From Armillaria gallica (taxonomy: Eukaryota; Basidiomycota; Agaricomycetes; Agaricales; Physalacriaceae): a DNA stretch of 64,000 bases. The stretch lies in the NCBI GenBank assembly GCA_037576215.1, contig JBANDB010000011.1, positions 3,100,001-3,164,000 of the forward strand, given 5' to 3'. The notes under the pieces were generated by a model. The model saw only the letters and a program-made list of their open reading frames with translations, searched no databases and had not been told where the DNA came from. Every line of letters begins with the position of its first letter. Within the stretch, counting starts at the first letter, position 1. Made by a program: the position numbers and the translations under genes. Below, one piece after another: positions 58,429 to 64,000 of the stretch.

Positions 58429-59217
58429 GGTGACAGGTGGAAGAGAATGACTGCGTCTCGAAGGGTGATGAACGCGTCCGGCAAATACTTGCACTGCATT
58501 ATGTCAGCGGCGGCAACTTTGCGGCGATAGCCGGTGGCGGGTCGTCTCTTGCCTTTCGCCACAGAATATCATGCACAACTTTGAGAATTGACAAATACTT
58601 CGAACGACGACCTTGCTCCTCATGGGGAATTACTCCATTTCTCTGCCATGCTCTTCCGACAACGTTGGGTGCCTACCATATGGTACTTAAGTGATATACG
58701 CGATCAGCGCCGACCGCATGCTGAGGAGCATTTGGCGTTTTGGTGCCTTCTTCTTCTTGGGACTCCGCTAGAGAGAACATTACCAGTAGAGGGGAAAGGA
58801 TATTTGTGGGGGAACGAAACGTTACTTTAGGTTCGAAATCTTGTGCATACCAAGTGTTGCAGTGGCTCATCGACATCACTTTTTAGGATAGCGAAGATGG
58901 AAGGTAGATCAATGTTGGAAGCGCGAGTCACGATCGTCTTCCATCACAAACGCTACTCTCAAGCCATGCAATGAAGATCGTGTTGCAAGTAACTGTTTTC
59001 TCCATTACGCAGACTGGATCCAGGGCTGAAGAAACTCTTTTGGGTTTGTACGCCACGCCTTCAAAACCTTTTACGTTTTTTTCCACCTCCTCTGAGCAGC
59101 CCTCCGGAGGGGCAGTCCCGGCGCTTCGAGAGGATACTATCCACCGCTCTTCGTCCGTGAGTCTATCGTCTTTTAAAAGCAGTACCATGTCACTCCCACG
59201 TTCAGCGGCTTGCAACT
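58429..59217. other. Divergent intergenic region LSM4 / secreted protein
   Basis: ORFs on both strands (58437-58694 plus, 59215-58928 minus) lack domains, and the minus one starts 3 bp from the plus gene's ATG, so I read it as a shadow. It probably holds both promoters; TTTTAAAAGC sits at 59171-59180. Confidence 0.4.
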
Positions 59218-59805
59218 ATGCATCTCTTTAAGATTCTATATACCCTTCTCTTCAGCGTGGTCGTCTGCGTTGCGCATCCTAGCATCGTCCAACCGCGCAA
59301 CGGCACCCGGATCGATCCCGGCCAGCAATTCGACTTTGAATACAAGTCCATTGCAGAATACGGCATCTCTGCCTACAACTTCACCGTGTGGCTCTTCACA
59401 TCGCGTCCGTCATTCTTCTACACCGCGGAGGACTTTGCTGCTGGGTCGTATATGGGTCGTTATTCGATGCGCAATCATCCTGGTTTGTTCTCCGGTACTT
59501 TGGATTTGTCGATTTGCCTAATAGTCATCTACATGTAGGGAATGACTATCCGCACAACCTTCCTCCGCCTTATCTGACGATGCCCAATTTTAAGGACCTT
59601 CCTGTGGGCTTCGGCGTTGGAGAGTCATGCGAGAATAAGAAGGTTTATTTGGTAGTAATAGAGGAGTACGCTACTGGCGAGGTAGGCTCGTTCCCCCAGT
59701 AGTTTTGCGTCGCTTATCGTTGTGGTGTTACAGGCTTCCGTGGGTTTGAGAATGAGCTTGTCGATGAACCATATAATTTATAACGCGACAACGACACGAT
59801 TTTGA
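59218..59805 (+). CDS. Small secreted protein, mushroom-specific family
   Basis: Three exons, 59218-59482, 59539-59681 and 59734-59805, with GT-AG borders and 159 residues. A signal peptide MHLFKILYTLLFSVVVCVA is followed by HPSIVQPRNGTRIDPGQQFD and ISAYNFTVWLFTSRPSFFY. Then come HNLPPPYLTMPNF and VYLVVIEEYATGE, and the end MSLSMNHIIYNATTTRF. The pattern (a beta-rich domain starting RNGT..PGQ.F.F.Y, with NFTVWLFT) is a small secreted family I know from Agaricomycetes without a named function. Two or more N-glycosylation sequons are present (NGT, NFT, NAT). It appears intact. Confidence 0.75.
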
Positions 59806-60356
59806 GACTTTCTTCAGTGATTTGACGGATACCTGTTCGAGGTTGATGTTGACTACCGATGTCGGATACGGACTTGCTACGGTTGAGGTGGAACCACATA
59901 GTGCTACTTAACCGGCGGCCTTCATGGAAACGCTTTGGAACGGACCGACATATAAATCATGATTGCTTTAGGCTTCCGTTTCACAGTTCCAAGATCTTAC
60001 GGTTGAAGGAGAATCACTGGCAGATTCACAGAACGAGCTCAAGTAGCCAGATAAGCAGCCACCCAACTGGAAATAATCTCTTGGTACTCTCGAATTCAAT
60101 ATTCCAAGGCCTCACATCATATTCATCGTACCAATATGACCAGACTCTAGCAAGTTCTGGGAGTGGCAGTGACGCAATTTAGCTCGCTCCAGTTACCAGT
60201 AGTGCTCCCCTCCATGGAACTTGACAACATTTTAACACTTTTATTTCAAAACAAGAGAATTTGGCATAGAACGCTACGCGATGGTCACGATACCCGGTCC
60301 AATAGAGAGGTAAGACTAAGCATTTCAGCACACCATTCCTTTGCTGAGATCAAACA
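59806..60356. other. Intergenic, no supported gene
   Basis: Short ORFs only. Some plus-strand sequence at 59970-60050 reads protein-like (DLTVEGESLADSQNELK) but stops at once. Nothing recognised. Confidence 0.3.
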
Positions 60357-60584
60357 TTAGTTGCTGGGAACGCAGAGCCTCTGTGATGACGACGCGTTAG
60401 CAGACCATCGATATCTTGTTCGATTATCACAACTTGCCTGGCCAATCGACAACGAATCGCAATTAATGCTGGGATTGGCGGTCTCAAGTCGAGCGACATT
60501 AATCCCGCCTTGGGTAGCAATACCCAGCAAGTTTCACCAGGATTGACGATGTGCGTGTATCCTGGGAGTCCGCGGCGTTGATGC
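60357..60584 (-). pseudogene. Broken LysM protein, paralogue of the 62.2-kb gene
   Basis: Exon-2-like sequence 60584-60438 carries THIVNPGETCW and, one base out of frame, IATQGGINVARLETANPSI and CDSLSIGQ. A GC-donor intron and a last exon 60380-60357 (RLCVPSN, stop) follow. Compared with the intact gene it lacks one G in the TGCTGGGG run, has a ~10-nt deletion that removes the first cysteine region, and has no signal-peptide exon. The duplicated 35-bp motif lies where that exon should be. Non-functional. Confidence 0.75.
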
Positions 60585-60921
60585 CTAAGAATGCATAAGA
60601 ACATCATATCGCCTAAACGATTCTCAAGCGCCCCCATAGAGTTCCACTCAATTGAGGTTGCCACTACTCGTCGAAGGGGGAAACAATAGAGTCTCCGTGT
60701 CGTTCAGATGATTTTCAAGTACCTCCCATAAAGATCCGGCTGCTCGCGGATTGAATCTTGAGGATTCTACAAGCAAAATTCGGGAAGGAGAACTACCAGC
60801 CATTACCACTCCGATTCGCCTCGTGAGGTATGCATGGCTAGTTATGCGGCTCATTGCAATTTGTATAATGAAACTGCAAGCGACGACGTCACTTGTGAAT
60901 TTTACTAACACCATGCATCAA
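60585..60921. repeat. 35-bp motif copies upstream of the broken LysM gene
   Basis: GCCTAAACGATTCTCAAGCG near 60610 (followed by CCCCCATAGA) and CAGATGATTTTCAAGTACCT near 60706 match two copies upstream of the intact LysM gene (near 62816 and 62941). The block ends with a shared CGCGGATTGAAT and GGGA/GGAGAACT stretch. Confidence 0.6.
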
Positions 60922-61773
60922 TATGGGCGTAATAGCGTGTAAAAAATGAGGTGGGCGCAAGTTGGATTTGTCTGGTAACAAGTTACTTTTCAAGTGCGCA
61001 AGTTCGTGTCCCCCACAAGTTAAGTCGTTTTCAATGGAAACGTACTTGCCGGCACGTGTTGCTACCATAGAGGTCAGGATGAGGTCTGGAGATCGGTTTG
61101 GGAGCAGGAGTCGTCGGAGTCAGGAAATTTCGGGGCTTGATACACTCCGTGGTCGGAACTCCTTCAGCTATTCATCTGATTTACCTATTTCAGATTTCAT
61201 CATCTCCGTTTGGCTGTTCACGCAACATATTCATATATATTTCCCTTCGGTGTCTTGGTCTTTAAATATAATGAGGTTCCTTAGTAGCAGGCTATCCTTG
61301 TGGCTTCGAATTCAAGGTATGCAGGTCGACATCATTTGTGTGATGATATATTTGGAACTGGCACATCTCTCGACATCATCCAGGCGGTGAACCTTAGATT
61401 TACCCTGCATTGTGGAGAATGAGAGTCAGCAATAAATTGAGGTCAACGAGATGCACTGGGAAAGAAATTCCAGAGAGGCAAAGGGTCTACAATACGACTG
61501 GCTGGTCAGCGTAGGCACCGTATTCCTTCCCAGAAAATTTGAAATCATACAAATACATAACAAATGATCAGTACCCGCCCGGCTCGACAGAGATTTACAC
61601 ATTACGATCCAGATCCTATTCCCAAAGTGTACCCAACTGCGAAGTTGCGTAAGAAAACTTTTAACTTGCGGGGGGATGCAAGCGAACTTGCACCCTAAAA
61701 ACCAGCTTGTGTCAGGGGAAAAATCCACTTGTGCCTATCTGATTTATTACACGCTATTACGCCCATACATCAA
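60916..61773. mobile_element. MITE-like element with long inverted repeats and 6-bp target duplication
   Basis: The element proper is 60922-61767 (846 bp), flanked by CATCAA on both sides (60916-60921 and 61768-61773). Its ends are inverted repeats beginning TATGGGCGTAATAGCGTGTA. Similarity of about 100 bp continues inward (GGCRCAAGTKGGAT, TGCAAGTTCG, CCCCCRCAAGTTAA). No transposase. An internal stretch at 61160-61230 encodes FSYSSDLPISDFIISVWLFT in one frame, which resembles the core of the secreted protein at 59.2 kb. Confidence 0.82.
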
Positions 61774-62207
61774 ACCGACCCGATTCCAATTCCGCACACA
61801 GGAACATCCTCCCCAACCTGTATTCAAAGTCTGAATCAGGTGCAAAGAGACCGAGGCGTGGAAAAGATGCAAAGGTCTAGAAATTTCAAGGAGAAGTAAA
61901 ATTGTAACTTCCCGAGCGTCGAATGTTGAATCTTGATTGAACTGTGCCGAGTCGCAGTCAGGTTACGGCGATGCAGGTTCCTTAATCTAATTTAGACATT
62001 GACTAGATTTTGAAAACAAAAACCTCGTTCTAACCAAGACACGTTCAAGGAATGCGATGCATTGCAAGGAAGCAACACTCGATGGGAATAGAGATGACAT
62101 CACGCCAGTCAAGATTTAATCACAACTCTTTCAGTCAAAAGTAAAAGTACAATTGGTAAGTATCACACTAAGACGGCAGACTTTCTTCTTCTCTGAGATC
62201 ATTCAAG
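61774..62207. other. 3' flank of the LysM gene
   Basis: No gene seen; probably 3' UTR and spacer. Confidence 0.4.
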
Positions 62208-62570
62208 TTACAACTCCCCGGGAACCGTGACGTTAGTGGGAACACAGACCCTCTGTAACCACGGTACGTCAGTAGACCATTATATTGGGTCAATTGGAAC
62301 AGCGGCTCACCTGTCCGACCACCAAAAAATTGCACCTGATGCCTGGATTGGCCTCCTCGAATTGGGCGACATCAATTCCAGCTTCAGTAGCGATACCCCA
62401 GCAGGTATCACCGGATGTGACGATGTAAGTGTCTCCTGGGACTCCGTTGTCGCACACGGCTTTGACGCCTAATGGAAATGGGTAAGCAATCAGCGGATAC
62501 GACGAGAGTTGGGTCAAGTACTGATAGCAGCGGCGATGATAGCGATGAGAGTGAAAGTACGAGCGAACAT
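62208..62570 (-). CDS. Small secreted single-LysM protein
   Basis: Three exons, 62570-62522, 62468-62311 and 62252-62208, with GT-AG borders and 83 residues. Signal peptide MFARTFTLIAIIAAAIS, then one LysM domain: TYIVTSGDTCWGIATEAGID, VAQFEEANPGI and FLVVGQ. The end reads RVCVPTNVTVPGEL. Four cysteines (KAVC, DTCW, IRCN, RVCV) could form two disulfides. LysM domains bind chitin oligomers; small fungal LysM-only proteins are secreted and may shield chitin or modulate host perception. The role here is inference. A broken paralogue lies 1.7 kb to the left. The frame is intact. Confidence 0.9.
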
Positions 62571-63298
62571 GTTTGAATGCAGCTTTGGATGCTGAAATTC
62601 AGATGGGCGGACTGGTCTTTTATCCTTCGGTTTTCCCTCTCGGGCCGGGTTCTGACCTAGTGCTTTGCTTGTGCGTCGAGATAGGAGGGTAGGGTAAGCA
62701 GACACGGATGAATCCTTTACGCATGCGCAACGACTCTTTGATTCATATCTTTAGTTTGAATTGGGGATTGAATATTGACACTGCCAAGGAAGCTGATCCA
62801 CGCGCTCGCGATGCCGCCTAAATGATTTTCAAGCGCCCCCATAGAAATTCATCCAGACAAGCTCTCACAGATCGAAGAGAGTTGAGGGTGGCACTACTCG
62901 AAGGAAGTGAACAGTTACGGCCCACAGTATTCTCCCTGTCGCCTAAATGATCTCCAAGCGCCGCCCACAGAAAGTCACCAAGACGAATTCGCGGATTGAA
63001 TGTCCATCGGCAAAAATTGGGGAGGAGAGTTGCCGAGTGCTACTACTATGATATAGTACGATTCGACTTCCAGTTCTTATCAATCTGTTATGAGTCTGAA
63101 AATATCATCTTAATAGAAAATGTGAACTTCTATGCATTAACCCCACAAGATTACGCACATTCCTATATCATGTGGTCGGCTCAGAAGTTGCTTTTTTGTT
63201 AAGTATTGCTGCCTTTATTCAAGTACCCCATTAATCCGAAGGCGTTGCAAATTGGATAGATCCGTGAAGTTCGCGCATCTTGCATGCATCAAAGGACC
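62571..63298. repeat. LysM 5' flank with two 35-bp motif copies
   Basis: GCCTAAATGATTTTCAAGCG near 62816 (then CCCCCATAGAAATTC) and GCCTAAATGATCTCCAAGCG near 62941 (then CCGCCCACAGAAAG). The second is followed by CGCGGATTGAATGTC and GGGGAGGAGAGTT, shared with 60.75 kb. No gene supported to 63298. Confidence 0.6.
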
Positions 63299-63333
<35 letters not shown>

Positions 63334-63334
63334 C
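63299..63334. repeat. (GATA)n tetranucleotide microsatellite
   Basis: About nine uninterrupted GATA/TAGA units. Confidence 0.97.
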
Positions 63335-64000
63335 ACTTAGTAGTAGAAGGAGGTCAGCACTGCCGTGGGCGAACTCATATTTAAAACTCCGCTTTGAGCG
63401 ACCGCGGACGCGTCGTGCACGTGTTACTCTGTTACTATACGTATGTTATACTCCGTACACTACAGTACACGTCCTTCAATTTCACGCTTAGCATCTGTCC
63501 ATATCGTAATATCCCTATCTCTGTCTTTGAGAACCAAGATAGAGCTTCGCCTCCTTCAACACTGGGCCAAATTTGTCACAGAAAGCAGCTCGAGGTTGTA
63601 GTGCAAGTTGGTAGTACGTACATTACCTACTTGTTACTGTTTCTTCCGCTCAAACATATTCTTAGACAGTCCCATCTGAGGTCATGCAGCCTGAGTTTCA
63701 GTCTCTTCGGCTATATCCCATCCCCTACCCCCTCAGTCATCCTCTTCTGAAGGTCATAATGCTTCTTACCGCAAGCTGCGGGGTTCGTTTTGACATATTT
63801 CAAGGATCAGTTGGACGACACTGAGCCGATGGGAATAAAATGCTTAGTACAGGCCCCCATCTACTTGCGCTGTACTTGCGTTCGTGTCAAGTATTTAATG
63901 AGTCTACTTTTGTTTCGTGCCTCATCATAGAAATTAGATCATGGCCTTCGACGACATCCCCAGTTATGGCAATAGCGTGGACATCCAATGAAGAAAATCA
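63335..64000. other. Window end, possible promoter of a gene beyond the edge
   Basis: 63394-63750 is open on the plus strand (118 aa) but without domain or composition support. Near the end, ATG at 63941 opens MAFDDIPSYGNSVDIQ then TGA; if real it would need splicing before the stop. TATACTCCGTACA occurs at 63449. Nothing firmer. Confidence 0.25.

Noticed and set aside
58928..59215. 95-aa minus ORF adjoining the secreted gene
   Set aside because: Starts 3 bp from the opposite gene's ATG, has no domain and overlaps that gene's promoter; read as a shadow.
1..64000. CRISPR arrays, operons, rRNA or bacterial insertion sequences
   Set aside because: No regular spacer-repeat array, no ribosome-binding-site gene strings and no rRNA sequence seen. 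The window is clearly eukaryotic.

Overview
The window is genomic DNA of a mushroom-forming basidiomycete (Agaricomycetes). The evidence is short GT-AG introns in every well-preserved gene, Agaricomycete-specific dispersed protein families, a KDZ-type transposase next to a TET/JBP-like dioxygenase relic, and a fungal seven-helix membrane protein family that I know only from mushrooms. The order is not decided by the sequence; Boletales-like repeat families are common but not diagnostic. Family names here come from recognition of motifs and from memory of the families. No search was run.

There are two compartments. Positions 1 to about 47.3 kb are a repeat-rich, CpG-poor block of decayed genes and transposable elements. 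From left to right it holds: a decayed dispersed conserved gene (0.2-2.4 kb, minus); a TET/JBP-like oxygenase relic (4.5-6.05 kb, minus) head to head with a broken KDZ transposase (6.7-10.1 kb, plus); two further dispersed minus-strand families (10.8-11.7 and 13.0-15.6 kb), the second with a Zn(II)2Cys6-like cysteine array; a polypurine tract and probable LTR (16.2 kb); a small decayed gene split by a solo LTR (17.9-19.2 kb); a largely empty stretch with a pentanucleotide microsatellite (22.0 kb); a 1.5 kb fold-back element whose arms carry tRNA-like A and B boxes (23.2-24.7 kb); a second solo LTR (24.8-25.7 kb); decayed plus-strand genes (25.7-29.6 kb); and a minus-strand Ty3/gypsy retrotransposon (30.25-44.74 kb). 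A complete 5.3 kb hAT transposon with an exact 8-bp target duplication sits inside its integrase, and a 1.7 kb solo LTR sits between its gag and protease.

Immediately right of the truncated 5' LTR lies an inverted, mutated copy of the SCS2-LSM4 intergenic region plus the last LSM4 exons. It is itself split by a second 1.7 kb solo LTR. The source of this copy is still present at 57.04-57.96 kb.

From about 47.6 kb onward the sequence is gene-dense, more CpG-rich and mostly intact. It contains a seven-helix membrane protein (47.7-49.0 kb, minus), a poorly resolved hypothetical (49.3-50.6 kb), a Ser/Thr-rich single-pass surface protein (52.0-53.1 kb, minus), a possible very small secreted peptide (54.4 kb, plus), the VAP/Scs2 ER-membrane tether (55.8-57.0 kb, plus), LSM4 of the U6/decapping LSm ring (57.8-58.4 kb, minus), a small secreted protein (59.2-59.8 kb, plus), a broken and an intact LysM protein (60.4 and 62.2 kb, minus) and a MITE-like element with 6-bp target duplications between them.

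The main threads are a consistent C-to-T (mostly CpG) decay signature that has removed catalytic aspartates from all four enzyme domains of the gypsy element, the KDZ/TET-JBP association, and the capture of an LSM4 fragment beside an LTR.
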